From positions 97,365 to 161,364 of the forward strand of contig CALGNZ010000027.1 of the NCBI GenBank assembly GCA_937957915.1: a stretch of 64,000 nt of DNA, read 5' to 3'. Position numbers and translations under genes: made by a program. Source of the DNA: an uncultured Granulosicoccaceae bacterium (GTDB lineage: Bacteria; Pseudomonadota; Gammaproteobacteria; Granulosicoccales; Granulosicoccaceae). This document shows positions 51,186-59,839 of this stretch, one piece after another (within the stretch, counting starts at the first letter, position 1; each line of letters starts with the position of its first letter). The notes beneath the pieces are model-generated. The model did not search any database. It was given only the letters and a program-made list of their open reading frames with translations, and was not told where the DNA came from.

Positions 51186-52187
51186 GTGCTGATTAACAGT
51201 AAATTCCGTCCACCATGGTGGCTTCGTAATCCGCACGCGCAAACCATTTGGGCAGCCAAAGTAATGCGCTTCCCGACACCGGTGGTTTATCGCGAAAGAC
51301 TAATAACACCGGATAACGACTTTGTTGATCTGGACTGGAGCGATGACAAACACACCGCTTCAAAATGCAGCTTAGACATGCCAATCGTAGTTATTTTTCA
51401 CGGCCTGACTGGATCCAGCAGCTCACCGTACATCAGAGCATTAACGGATGGTTTGAACACACTCGGCGTCAGATCGGTAACCATGAACTTCCGTGGGTGC
51501 AGCGGAGAACCCAACCTCAAAAGAGAGTCTTATCACTCCGGTCACACGAAAGATATCAGCTTTGTTATAGACACCATAACGCAGCGCTTTCCCAACGCGG
51601 CTGTTGCCGCAACTGGCTACTCACTCGGCGGAAACGCGTTGCTCAAGTACCTTGCAATCACCACTGATAATCCACTACATCACGCGCTGTCTGTATCGCC
51701 ACCACTGCAACTGGCCGAAGGCGCCAGACGCATGGAAACAGGGCTATCCCGTATTTATCAAAGCCGTTTGGTTGGACAACTCAAAGATGCTCTGGACGAA
51801 AAGCATCGCCGCTACCCGAATCTGGGCATCGACCAGCTGGGCTATAGAAACTGTACAACGTTCCGAGAGTTCGACGCCGCTGCAACAGTACCGGTACATG
51901 GCTTTGAAACCGTCGATCAGTACTACGAACAGGCAAGCACTCTGGCCGACTTACCGCTCATAAAAACCGCAACACATGTGCTGTTCGCTCAGGATGATCC
52001 ATTCTTCACAAAAGCCTGCATTCCGGCAGACAATGGCATGAGTGAGCGGGTTACGTTTGAGTTGGCCACGCACGGTGGACACGTGGCATTCGTCAGCGGT
52101 GCCGTTCCGTTAGCTGGCAACAGCTGGCTGACATCGAGACTGTGTGAAATCCACATCAGTAAATTCGGACTGACATCCAAAGACTAA
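51186..52187 (+). CDS. Alpha/beta hydrolase of the YheT family
   Basis: A 333-residue hydrolase of the YheT/ABHD1-3 group. It opens with the family-typical FRPPWWLRNPHAQTIWAAKV. The nucleophile is in TGYSLGGNALLKYLA, the oxyanion region is VIFHGLTGSSSSPYIRALTD, and MNFRGCSGEPN is diagnostic. The acid Asp is in LFAQDDPFF and the catalytic His is in ATHGGHVAFV. The start is GTG. Family members are thought to act as esterases or lipases, but the substrate is unknown. It is divergent from surE across about 85 bases. Confidence 0.92.
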   Translation: MLINSKFRPPWWLRNPHAQTIWAAKVMRFPTPVVYRERLITPDNDFVDLDWSDDKHTASKCSLDMPIVVIFHGLTGSSSSPYIRALTDGLNTLGVRSVTMNFRGCSGEPNLKRESYHSGHTKDISFVIDTITQRFPNAAVAATGYSLGGNALLKYLAITTDNPLHHALSVSPPLQLAEGARRMETGLSRIYQSRLVGQLKDALDEKHRRYPNLGIDQLGYRNCTTFREFDAAATVPVHGFETVDQYYEQASTLADLPLIKTATHVLFAQDDPFFTKACIPADNGMSERVTFELATHGGHVAFVSGAVPLAGNSWLTSRLCEIHISKFGLTSKD

Positions 52188-52337
52188 GCACTCGCGCTTC
52201 ACTAACCTTGCTGTAAACGCAATTGCCCGGATGCTTGCACTTAACGAGAAGTGCAGTGACCACAACAATGTTGTGTCGCAAGCCCGCCAAGGAATGTCTC
52301 TGGCGAAACTGCAGCTTGCCCCTCTACAAACCGGAGG

Positions 52338-52778
52338 CTATTTTTTATAGATCAGCTTTACCGCACCACCAAAGGATTTTTTGGCAACCCCGTCAATATG
52401 ATTGAGAATGATCTCTCGCTGACTATCAGTCAAACCCTTGAATGCAATACCGGCAAAGAACCGATCTTTACCGTCCTTTTGACCATCTTCCCCGGAGTTC
52501 ACCACACGCCCTCGAAGGCTGATTGTGGTTTCGGACGGGAACAGCTTAAGTGTCAGACTCAACATTTCGTCGTCAGAAAAAGGCCGGTTGTGAAAACACT
52601 TCAAACCATTCGGACTGAGGCTTACCACGTGCGTAGGATGATCTGGCAATTCAACCTGCCGAATATCAGCATCGTTCGCTGCTTCACCCTCAATTGTTTC
52701 AACATGCAGCGCAACTGCATCCGACACTCTGCGATACTCGCGTCGCTCGGCTTTTCTATTTAAGGCATTATCTGCCAT
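52338..52778 (-). CDS. PilZ domain protein
   Basis: A 146-residue cytosolic protein with a PilZ (c-di-GMP-binding) domain. The two motif halves are present: RREYRRVSDA (R-x3-R) near the N-terminus and VSLSPNGLKCF ([D/N]-x-S-x2-G type, with Ser-Leu-Ser-x-x-Gly). A further LRGRVVNSGED and FFAGIAFKGL fit the beta-barrel. I chose the ATG giving MADNALNRKAE because GGAG lies 9 bases upstream; the longer GTG start would add eight residues. The target is unknown; single PilZ proteins often control motility, pili or exopolysaccharide. Confidence 0.87.
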   Translation of the reverse strand: MADNALNRKAERREYRRVSDAVALHVETIEGEAANDADIRQVELPDHPTHVVSLSPNGLKCFHNRPFSDDEMLSLTLKLFPSETTISLRGRVVNSGEDGQKDGKDRFFAGIAFKGLTDSQREIILNHIDGVAKKSFGGAVKLIYKK

Positions 52779-53008
52779 TGGTGTCTCCAGTATTCCTCGC
52801 ACCAGCTAATTACTCAGTCTGTGCTTCGGCATTATCATCTAGCGCGTTTAACGGCAGTAACCCCAAACAATTTAGCGACATTCCGAATAGTTCACGAGCC
52901 CGCTTACTGCAAGCCACCAAACCTGGAAATAGCCAGGGCAAGGCCGAATTGCAGCAAGTTTATGACGCTTGGTTGTTCACAGGTAATGAAAAGCATCGAC
53001 CAAAACCC

Positions 53009-53032
53009 GCGGCCGTGGCGGTTCGCGGCCGC
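53009..53032. other. GC-rich hairpin upstream of the tRNA gene
   Basis: A perfect stem GCGGCCG/CGGCCGC with a 10-base loop in the 296-base gap upstream of tRNA-Arg. Its role is unknown. Confidence 0.4.
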
Positions 53033-53098
53033 ACCGGTTCAGCCGCGCACGTTACTGACAATTGTAGTTTTGCCGCAGGCCACTTAAACTACCCGTGT

Positions 53099-53175
53099 GC
53101 GCCCCTAGCTCAGCTGGATAGAGCGTGCCCCTCCTAAGGGCGAGGTCGCAGGTTCGAATCCTGCGGGGCGCGCCA
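53099..53175 (+). tRNA. tRNA-Arg (anticodon CCT)
   Basis: A full cloverleaf can be folded. The acceptor stem GCGCCCC pairs with GGGGCGC, the D arm is in GCTCAGCTGGATAGAGC, the anticodon stem TGCCC/GGGCG encloses the loop CTCCTAA with anticodon CCT (reads AGG), and the T arm is GCAGGTTCGAATCCTGC. Discriminator G is followed by an encoded CCA. Length is 77 bases. It is a single tRNA, with adhC downstream on the same strand. Confidence 0.97.
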
Positions 53176-53290
53176 CTTTTTTGCAGCTTGTACCACGCTG
53201 CATAGAGTTTTCGGGCACAGATGTCAGATCAATCAGTCCGCACCGGACTCCGTTACCAATCTTAAAAACAACCCAGGCAGGAAACAAAAA

Positions 53291-54400
53291 ATGGAATCCA
53301 GAGCAGCGATCGCAGTAAAGGCTGGAGCACCACTAGAGGTCGGCACCATCGATATCGAGGGCCCTCGCGCCGGGGAATGCCTGGTCGAAATCAAGGCTAC
53401 CGGTATTTGTCACACCGATGAATTCACACTGTCAGGCGCCGATCCGGAGGGAATTTTCCCCGCAGTACTCGGCCATGAGGGCGCGGGTGTTGTGGTCGAA
53501 ACAGGGCCGGGGGTTACCTCTCTCAAGAAGGGTGATCACGTCATTCCACTGTATACGCCCGAATGCCGCGTTTGCGACTACTGCACGTCAGGCAAAACTA
53601 ACTTGTGTCAGCAAATTCGAGAGACACAGGGCCGAGGCCTGATGCCAGATAACACCAGCCGCTTTTCTCGTGGCAAAGATAAAATCTTTCACTACATGGG
53701 CACCTCAACCTTTTCAAATTACACGGTCGTGCCGGAAATAGCGCTGGCCAAAGTTCGCGAAGACGCACCCTTTGAAAAAATTTGTTACATCGGCTGCGGC
53801 GTCACCACTGGAATCGGCGCAGTCCTGAATACGGCCCAGGTTAAGCCTGGCGACAACGTTGTGATTTTTGGCCTTGGTGGCATTGGTCTGAACGTTATCC
53901 AGGGCGCACGTCTTGCCGGTGCAGATATCATCGTCGGCGTTGACCTGAACCCTGCCAGAAAGGAAATGGCCGAGCAATTTGGCATGACCCATTTCGTCAA
54001 CCCGAAAGAAGTCGAGGGCGACCTTGTTCCCTACCTGGTTGACCTGACGAAAGGCGGCGCAGACTACTCATTCGAGTGCATCGGCAATGTTGATGTTATG
54101 AGACAGGCACTCGAGTGCTGCCACAAAGGCTGGGGCACCTCTATCATTATTGGTGTAGCGCCAGCCGGCGCGGAGATATCAACTCGGCCATTCCAACTCG
54201 TCACTGGCAGAAACTGGCGTGGAACGGCGTTCGGCGGTGCCAAAGGCCGCACCGATGTTCCAAAAATTGTCGATTGGTATATGGACGGTAAAATTCAAAT
54301 CGACCCGCTGATCACTCACGTTATGCCTCTGGACGAAATCAACACCGCGTTTGATCTGATGCACAAGGGTGAGTCAATTCGATCGGTAGTAACTTTCTAA
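53291..54400 (+). CDS. adhC: S-(hydroxymethyl)glutathione dehydrogenase / class III alcohol dehydrogenase
   Basis: A 369-residue zinc-dependent enzyme that oxidises S-hydroxymethylglutathione, the formaldehyde-glutathione adduct, to S-formylglutathione with NAD; it can also reduce S-nitrosoglutathione. The catalytic zinc Cys and following residues are in [14 protein letters not shown], the His in [11 protein letters not shown], and the structural zinc loop is [16 protein letters not shown]. The NAD loop is [16 protein letters not shown], followed by [11 protein letters not shown]. The length matches FrmA (369). AGGAAA lies 9 bases upstream of the ATG. A strong terminator follows, so it is a single-gene unit. 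The usual partner S-formylglutathione hydrolase is not adjacent. Confidence 0.97.
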   Translation: MESRAAIAVKAGAPLEVGTIDIEGPRAGECLVEIKATGICHTDEFTLSGADPEGIFPAVLGHEGAGVVVETGPGVTSLKKGDHVIPLYTPECRVCDYCTSGKTNLCQQIRETQGRGLMPDNTSRFSRGKDKIFHYMGTSTFSNYTVVPEIALAKVREDAPFEKICYIGCGVTTGIGAVLNTAQVKPGDNVVIFGLGGIGLNVIQGARLAGADIIVGVDLNPARKEMAEQFGMTHFVNPKEVEGDLVPYLVDLTKGGADYSFECIGNVDVMRQALECCHKGWGTSIIIGVAPAGAEISTRPFQLVTGRNWRGTAFGGAKGRTDVPKIVDWYMDGKIQIDPLITHVMPLDEINTAFDLMHKGESIRSVVTF

Positions 54401-54433
54401 CCGAATCGTTACCAACAATTTGACCGGCAATAA

Positions 54434-54465
54434 AAAAGGCCAGTGGAGCAATCCACTGGCCTTTT
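54434..54465 (+). terminator. Rho-independent terminator after adhC
   Basis: A perfect 14-bp stem AAAAGGCCAGTGGA / TCCACTGGCCTTTT with loop GCAA. The stem ends in a T-rich tract on the plus strand (CTTTTCTCTG) and an A tract on the other side, so it can also act for the convergent gene. Confidence 0.9.
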
Positions 54466-54515
54466 CTCTGTGTAATTTTCTCGTGTGATGATTCTACCGC
54501 TACAGACGATATCAA

Positions 54516-55115
54516 TTAACGAGATGTTTGCAAACCATCAGATTCCAGATGTGTATCGTCTGATTTGCCACTCAATTTCAAAGCAACTCTGCTTATAATT
54601 GCCAGTACCCCGACGGTCAGGCGCTTACACTTTACCGCCAACCCCTTCTCCTCAACCAGAGGCTGGAACTCCGAGGCATCGAACGCGTCGTCCTCTCGGC
54701 CACGCTCACTGGCTTCGTCCAATTGAGACACATCAACTCCGCCAATTCTGAGCAATGCCGAACGCATGGAACTTACCCTGACTACCGACTCGCCAGGCAC
54801 CGATTGACCAAAGTTTTTACCGCGAGTGTCATTTGCCAACACATCATGAATCTCGTAAGTATCCGAATCACCAGCGGCCACTTTCGCTGCAGAAGGCTGA
54901 ACTTGAGGCTTTTGCTGCAGGCGTTCAATGAGTTGTTTTTGCTTTTTACAACACTCGAGTGCACGATCTCGCTCCGCGATAACTGTCTCTATCGCTTTTT
55001 CCTGCCTCTCGACTCTTTCACGCAAAAGCACTACTTGATCGACAACCTGCCTCGCATGCTTAACCTTGAACCGTGTTTGCGTTTCCATGTCAGTTACTGC
55101 ATTGCTCGAAGCCAT
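54516..55115 (-). CDS. Hypothetical coiled-coil protein
   Basis: A 199-residue protein that I do not recognise. Residues about 15-70 are predicted coiled coil (VKHARQVVDQVVLLRERVER, EKAIETVIAERDRALECC). The middle (75-140) is polar and low in hydrophobics, and the C-terminal part from about 150 has a short hydrophobic segment (KRLTVGVLAIISRVALKLSG) that could be a membrane or amphipathic helix. It is not followed by a related gene. It has the size and layout of small proteins that bridge or scaffold, but no function can be assigned. Confidence 0.65.
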   Translation of the reverse strand: MASSNAVTDMETQTRFKVKHARQVVDQVVLLRERVERQEKAIETVIAERDRALECCKKQKQLIERLQQKPQVQPSAAKVAAGDSDTYEIHDVLANDTRGKNFGQSVPGESVVRVSSMRSALLRIGGVDVSQLDEASERGREDDAFDASEFQPLVEEKGLAVKCKRLTVGVLAIISRVALKLSGKSDDTHLESDGLQTSR

Positions 55116-55357
55116 GCTCTGCTAGTTCCGTAAAAAGTGCCAACCGTCACTGGTGCAACGGCGCAAGGTGAATTAAACCAACTCCTGGATCAATATACTC
55201 TACCCCCTCAACACTGAAAACCCAGGTACTTCATTGGCTGCGCAGATCAAAAAAAAGGAAAAATTTCCCTTGTAGTGACGATGGTAAACCACCACCAATA
55301 GCTCCAACCACCAAGTTCGTCAGTAATGGCCAAATAAAAACCGAATCAGGTCACAAA

Positions 55358-56158
55358 TCACTCAAAGAAAGTGCTGACCGTACCGAAATCGCCAAAATCC
55401 GCAACTATTGTCGAACCAGAAGGCGCCTCTACAGGCCTGATAAAAGAACCCGAAATAACCACTTGGCCCCGCTTTATTGATTCACCATAGGAAGCCAGTC
55501 TGTTTGCCAGCCATACTATACCCTGCGCAGGATGATTCAAAACTCCAGCCCCCAGACCCGTCTCCTCGACCTGCGCATTGCGTGAGACAATGACTCCGAC
55601 TCGACGCAAATCCACAGCATCCGGACGCATTGGATTGCCCCCCATAACAATTCCGGCGTTGGCAGCATTGTCCGAAATAGTGTCGTTAACATTGCGCGCC
55701 TGCCCTGTTTTCGGGTCAGCTCTAAGAATTCGGGTGTCTAGAATTTCAAGCGCGGGGCAAACATAGTCAGTCGCATTCAACACGTCAATTAAGGTCACGT
55801 TTTCAGCAACCAGATCTTCCTTAAACACAAAGGCTATCTCGGCCTCAATTCTGGGCTGAATAAACCGACCGGCTGGCACTGTTGAACCATTTTCGAAAAC
55901 CATGTCGTCTAACAAAACACCGGAGTCCGGGATATCGATATTCAGCGCCATCTGCATGGCCCGCGAGGTAAGCCCGATCTTCCAGCCCACCACTCGTCGA
56001 CCGGATTGAACCTTGCGCTCCACTAACGCCGCCTGAACGGCGTAGGCGTTGTCCATGTTCATCTGTGGATACTGTAGAGACAATAAACCGATTTGCTCGC
56101 CACTCTGCTCGGCCTGAAACAGTCGTTCAGCTGCATCGGTAACCTGATCAGGTGTCAT
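55358..56158 (-). CDS. hpaH: 2-oxo-hept-4-ene-1,7-dioate hydratase
   Basis: A 266-residue hydratase of the MhpD/HpaH/HpcG group that adds water across the C=C of 2-oxo-hept-4-enedioate in the homoprotocatechuate (4-hydroxyphenylacetate) meta-cleavage pathway. It follows E. coli HpaH (267 aa) closely: GWKIGLTSRAMQMAL, PRIEAEIAFVFKEDL, NATDYVCPALEILDTR, VNDTISDNAANAGIVMGG and GAGVLNHPAQGIVWLANRLA. Its start overlaps the stop of the FAH-family gene (ATGA), so they are co-translated. The presence of hpaF upstream supports this substrate over 2-keto-4-pentenoate. Confidence 0.88.
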   Translation of the reverse strand: MTPDQVTDAAERLFQAEQSGEQIGLLSLQYPQMNMDNAYAVQAALVERKVQSGRRVVGWKIGLTSRAMQMALNIDIPDSGVLLDDMVFENGSTVPAGRFIQPRIEAEIAFVFKEDLVAENVTLIDVLNATDYVCPALEILDTRILRADPKTGQARNVNDTISDNAANAGIVMGGNPMRPDAVDLRRVGVIVSRNAQVEETGLGAGVLNHPAQGIVWLANRLASYGESIKRGQVVISGSFIRPVEAPSGSTIVADFGDFGTVSTFFE

Positions 56159-57042
56159 GAGGGCGCCCCTGAAATCACTTCATCTGCCACTTCATTTCTC
56201 AAAGTGCCGATACCTTCAGCAGTAACTTCAACCACATCTCCGGGCACCAGCCACTTCGGCGGATCAAATCTGGCACCAGCACCGGTGGGTGTACCGGTAA
56301 CGATCACGTCACCGGGCATTAGTGTTGTGAAGGTCGAAATGTAATTGATCAGGTAGCGAAAGTTGAACATCATTCTGCTGGTGCGATCATCCTGTCGCAA
56401 CTCACCGTTCACAGTGGTCGTCAGTCGAATATCCGCAATCTGGCTTTCATCTCGATAAGGAACCAGCCACGGGCCAATAGATCCACTCGCATCGAAGTTC
56501 TTACCCTGCGTAACGTTAAACTTGGCATGGCGAAGCCAGTCACGCAGACAGGCCTCGTTACATAGTGTGATACCCGCTATGTGGTCGAGTGCAGACTCCG
56601 TACTAATGTGCCTGCCCGCTTTGCCAATAACCAAAACCACCTCGCCTTCATAGTCAAACTGTGTCGATGCCTGAGCTCGGATGATCGGCTGGTTGTGGCC
56701 AACAAATGACCTTGCAAAGCGCGGAAACAACGACGGATACGGAGGCGCCTCCTGGCCATCTTTATACTCCTCGTTACGCGCAGGGTAGTTAACCCCGACA
56801 CACAGAATCTTTTCGGGAAAGTGTATGGGCGGTAAAAATTCTGTCTCTGCAACATCTATATCCGCCTCGAGCGATGCAGTGTCATCGGCCAAACCAGGCA
56901 AGGCATTGTCAGCTATAACCTCTTTGAGGCCGAGCCAGCGTTTTTCATAACGCGCAGACAAATCCACCAGTCCGTCAGGTTTTGCCAACCCGTACTTCAC
57001 CTGCCCCTGGTGCATAAAAGTTACAAATTGTTGTTCGCTCAC
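56155..57042 (-). CDS. Fumarylacetoacetate hydrolase (FAH) family protein, HpaG-like
   Basis: A 295-residue protein with the FAH catalytic domain. Metal-binding and catalytic residues are in the motifs KILCVGVNYPARNEEY, YEGEVVLVIGKAGRHI (E-x-E/D ligand region), GITLCNEACLRDWLRH and DVIVTGTPTGAGARFDPPKW. Family activities include hydrolysis of acylpyruvates and decarboxylation of 5-oxopent-3-ene-1,2,5-tricarboxylate (HpaG). The hpaF and hpaH neighbours favour the decarboxylase/isomerase role. Start is GTG. It is coupled to hpaH by an ATGA overlap. Confidence 0.85.
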   Translation of the reverse strand: MSEQQFVTFMHQGQVKYGLAKPDGLVDLSARYEKRWLGLKEVIADNALPGLADDTASLEADIDVAETEFLPPIHFPEKILCVGVNYPARNEEYKDGQEAPPYPSLFPRFARSFVGHNQPIIRAQASTQFDYEGEVVLVIGKAGRHISTESALDHIAGITLCNEACLRDWLRHAKFNVTQGKNFDASGSIGPWLVPYRDESQIADIRLTTTVNGELRQDDRTSRMMFNFRYLINYISTFTTLMPGDVIVTGTPTGAGARFDPPKWLVPGDVVEVTAEGIGTLRNEVADEVISGAPS

Positions 57043-57498
57043 AGCTCTTCACCTGATCTAGTCGCCTTGAGCTTCATTGTACTGCAAGCGTGTGTTCGCC
57101 TGTTATCAGATTTGGTCATTACCACTACCCGGGGAGAGTATTGGTGGCAAAGCAGCCAGGGACCGGATGGCTTAAATCCAGCTAAGTAGTTCGCCGTTCG
57201 GGGAACAGCTCCACGAAGGCGAGGCGCTAACACACACCGAATGTTCGTTACCAACCTCGACGCAAAAGCACGATAAAAGGCAATGCGTTTGCAGCTGCTC
57301 TTGCTCTTGATTTACCTGCTTTTAATCAGTTTTGAAATTGATCGAGGAAGAGGGTCGGCGCGCCATGGATGGCGCACAAAGCGCTGTCAGGCAGGGCTAC
57401 CTTTTTGCGCGGCCCGCGGTTTCTGCGGTCAATCTCAACATGCCGTACCCGCACACGGAGTCAGCGCGGCAGAACCTCTGCTCGCAGAGCCAGACCCC
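57043..57498. other. Spacer between hpaF and the FAH-family gene
   Basis: 456 bases without a gene on the coding strand of the neighbours. Plus-strand frames of 83-98 codons (57283-57579) run into the 3' end of hpaF on the other strand and begin with a run of leucines; I see no domain or ribosome binding site. A perfect inverted repeat (57360-57375) is the only feature I recognise. Confidence 0.6.
57360..57375. repeat. Short inverted repeat
   Basis: GCGCCAT-GG-ATGGCGC, a 16-bp perfect inverted repeat centred on GG, in the gap between hpaF and the FAH gene. The CCATGGATGG core occurs in dispersed intergenic repeats of some gammaproteobacteria. Confidence 0.5.
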
Positions 57499-57885
57499 CT
57501 AACCCTGTCGCAAGCGAGGATGAATAGCATTTTTTTTCCAGCTCAGCGAGGCATTGATCTCACGAATCTCGAAAGATAGCGCAAAGTGTGGTTGCTGCAA
57601 TGGCTCTGCAAGGTAATCCTGCATCGCAGCAAACAGGGCATCACCGATGGACTTTTTGTCATCCTGGCTGCGCCCCTCGCCCAGCCTCAATGACAAGTCG
57701 ATAAACGCATTTTGGGGTAGATCGTCCGCCACAGTGAAAACATCGCAGCGAACACCACGCACCCGTACCGCGCCAATTTCGAAGAAACCGGTGTTCAGCG
57801 CGGTATTCAGAATCAGCTGGCTTAACCCTTTCAGATCTACTTGTTGCTCAATATTGGCTGAATACTCGAAGGTAAAGTGAGGAAT
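57499..57885 (-). CDS. hpaF: 5-carboxymethyl-2-hydroxymuconate delta-isomerase, starting at ATT
   Basis: A 128-residue tautomerase (E. coli HpaF/HpcD 126 aa) that isomerises 5-carboxymethyl-2-hydroxymuconate in the homoprotocatechuate pathway. The first residues after the initiator read PHFTFEYSANIEQQ, matching the E. coli start PHFIVECSDNI, so the catalytic N-terminal Pro is present only if translation begins at the preceding ATT. GGGAG lies 7 bases upstream of that ATT. The C-terminal ALSFEIREINASLSWKKN matches the family. No ATG, GTG or TTG fits; the nearest GTG (57762) would remove 41 residues. The spacing to the FAH gene is 456 bases. Confidence 0.85.
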   Translation of the reverse strand: MPHFTFEYSANIEQQVDLKGLSQLILNTALNTGFFEIGAVRVRGVRCDVFTVADDLPQNAFIDLSLRLGEGRSQDDKKSIGDALFAAMQDYLAEPLQQPHFALSFEIREINASLSWKKNAIHPRLRQG

Positions 57886-57892
57886 GACCGTT

Positions 57893-57897
57893 CTCCC
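57893..57897 (-). promoter_or_regulatory. Shine-Dalgarno box before the ATT start of hpaF
   Basis: GGGAG on the minus strand, ending 7 bases before ATT at 57885-57883. It is the only strong ribosome binding site in this region and decides the start of hpaF. Confidence 0.75.
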
Positions 57898-58145
57898 GTG
57901 CTGGTTTGCGATGTGGCAGGATAACGCGACAGGATATCAAAGCTGCGGCGCAGGCGAAAATCGAATTATACTGCACCCGCCGAAATCCGAAACCAGGGCT
58001 GCGGCAAACGATTTCTCTATCCATCAACCAAGACCCAACAACAATTCAGTTTAGGCAAAGTGCACTTTGACAGCACGAGCATCTGCCGCCCGGCGCAAAT
58101 ACCTGCACGTAACTCCAACTGAATGACACAGGCACAGCGAAATAC

Positions 58146-59441
58146 TTGCGACATCTCACCTATAATCTGCTGATGTATCTGCTGTCACCATTGTGGTTGG
58201 CTGTCACCATAGCACAGTCATTAAAGCGTAAAGGAGGCTGGCACTTCCTGTCGACAAGAATGGGCTGGCGCGCTGGTGCGGGTGCTAGAGTTGAATGCAC
58301 TAACAATGAATCCCCCAATGAGTCACACTCAAACCTCGTCCAGACATTGTGGCTGCATGCCGCATCCGTAGGCGAAGTTAAAGCGATGCTGCCACTGCTG
58401 GATCACATCAACAAGGCCTGGCCCAACCTGGCACTACACGTCACCTGTACCACGCCGGAGTCACTCGGCATATTAAAAAACAAAAACCTTCAACAATTCA
58501 CTTGTGAATACAGCCCGCTTGATTTCTATCAGTCGACAAACTCCCTCTTCACATACCTGAATCCGCTAGCCTTGCTAGTTATTGAAACAGAAATCTGGCC
58601 TAACCTGTATCGCTTTGCCAATCGGCACCAGGTCCCCCTGGTAATTGTCAACGGACGCATCGGAGAAAAAACGCTAAACGCCCCGCCGTTAGTAACTAAC
58701 CTGTACAGGCAGGCGCTACAACAGGTGAGCCTGGTACTTTCGAGATCAACAACTGATACGGCCAACTTTAAACAACTGGGTATCAATGACGATCAAATAA
58801 AAACAATCGGCAATATAAAAACCTATACCGGAAATCACACTCAACCGATAGCGCTGGAAGCACTAAGCGGTAGAAATTATCTGCTGGCCGCATCAACACA
58901 CACCCCGGAGGAACAACAACTGTGTGACGCATTTCGTGAATCTAACCTGTTGCTGGTTATCGCTCCAAGACATATACAACGCAGCAGCAGCATCCAGCAC
59001 ATGTTGACCGAAAAGAATATCTCCTTTGCCACGCGCAGCCGCAATGAACCCGTCACCACCGCCACACGTGTTTATCTCGCAGACACTACCGGTGAAATGG
59101 ACAACCTGATCGCGGGTGCAAAAATGGTATTTGTCGGGGGTTCACTGATTGATTGCGGAGGACACAATGTGCTGGAACCGGCTGTTCAGGGTAAACCGGT
59201 ATTCACAGGAATTTACTATAAGAATTTTATAGCTGAAGTAGATCTGCTATGTGACTATAACGCTATTCGTATTGTAAGCAGTGCCAATGAACTTGCATCG
59301 CTATGTGAAGCACTGCCTGATCAACTCGACGAACTCAAAACGATGGGCGTCTCCGCCAGACAAGCTGTCGAAAGCAGTAAGCACATCTTTGAGAAATACA
59401 CCGCAGAGATAGATATATTAATCAGCCAATGGAGCAAGTAA
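58146..59441 (+). CDS. waaA: 3-deoxy-D-manno-octulosonic acid (Kdo) transferase
   Basis: A 431-residue inner-membrane GT-B glycosyltransferase that adds Kdo to lipid A precursor in LPS synthesis. The N-terminal hydrophobic helix (LLMYLLSPLWLAVTIAQSL) matches the E. coli WaaA start. HAASVGEVKAMLPL is the conserved catalytic-Glu block, LVIETEIWPNLYR and IVNGRI follow, and the donor-binding motif is VGGSLIDCGGHNVLEPA with PVFTGIYYKNF. Start is TTG at 58146; a downstream ATG (58173) would cut into the hydrophobic helix. A Ser/Asn-rich insertion near residue 50-63 is unusual. It appears to be a single gene; no other LPS genes are close. Confidence 0.93.
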   Translation: MRHLTYNLLMYLLSPLWLAVTIAQSLKRKGGWHFLSTRMGWRAGAGARVECTNNESPNESHSNLVQTLWLHAASVGEVKAMLPLLDHINKAWPNLALHVTCTTPESLGILKNKNLQQFTCEYSPLDFYQSTNSLFTYLNPLALLVIETEIWPNLYRFANRHQVPLVIVNGRIGEKTLNAPPLVTNLYRQALQQVSLVLSRSTTDTANFKQLGINDDQIKTIGNIKTYTGNHTQPIALEALSGRNYLLAASTHTPEEQQLCDAFRESNLLLVIAPRHIQRSSSIQHMLTEKNISFATRSRNEPVTTATRVYLADTTGEMDNLIAGAKMVFVGGSLIDCGGHNVLEPAVQGKPVFTGIYYKNFIAEVDLLCDYNAIRIVSSANELASLCEALPDQLDELKTMGVSARQAVESSKHIFEKYTAEIDILISQWSK

Positions 59442-59839
59442 CCTATCCGAAACATGAAGTCTTACTTGCCACCGAACCACCTCTAGCACTCCTCGCTAAC
59501 ACCTCCACAACTATTTGCAGGTAAATAACTGCAATTACACCGTCCAATAACACCCGTCATTTGCGCAGGCTCATCCAGCCCACACTCCAGAAACGTACCA
59601 GTGACCGTAGGGTGGATAAGCCTGCGCATCCACCACCACAAACAACTCATTTTGAGTTCCCAACCAACTCATACGTGATCTGTTGGTAAAGACAGAATAT
59701 TCTCGCACTGATCTACTGCACGGCAATCGCATACCCAGTCAGCTGAAAATCTCACCCTCTTACGCTTTATTCCCATCAGCTCGCCGAACATATTGTGAAA
59801 ACGCTACAGGCAAATATCAGAGTCATCGCAACACCAGAT
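59442..59839. other. Intergenic stretch with a REP-like element
   Basis: 398 bases between the convergent ends of waaA and the GNAT gene. A GTAG-type REP-like hairpin at 59607-59634 is the only recognisable element. A plus-strand frame of 84 codons (59683-59937) overlaps the GNAT gene end on the other strand and has no motif. Confidence 0.6.
59607..59634 (+). repeat. REP-like element, GTAG type
   Basis: GTAG followed by the stem GGTGGAT/ATCCACC (7 bp) and a 10-base loop. The GTAG-plus-hairpin form is shared with the copy at 29770-29796 and with REP families linked to RAYT transposases. No RAYT gene is in this window. Confidence 0.6.

Noticed and set aside
52694..53137. Plus-strand 147-codon ORF running into the tRNA gene
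   Set aside because: It overlaps the PilZ gene on the opposite strand and ends inside the tRNA; no motif or ribosome binding site supports it.
53105..53287. Minus-strand 60-codon ORF ending [18 protein letters not shown]
   Set aside because: This is the antisense translation of the tRNA-Arg gene, a well-known annotation artefact.
57283..57579. Plus-strand 98-codon ORF with a leucine-rich start
   Set aside because: It overlaps the 3' end of hpaF on the other strand, has no ribosome binding site and no recognisable domain after the leucine run.
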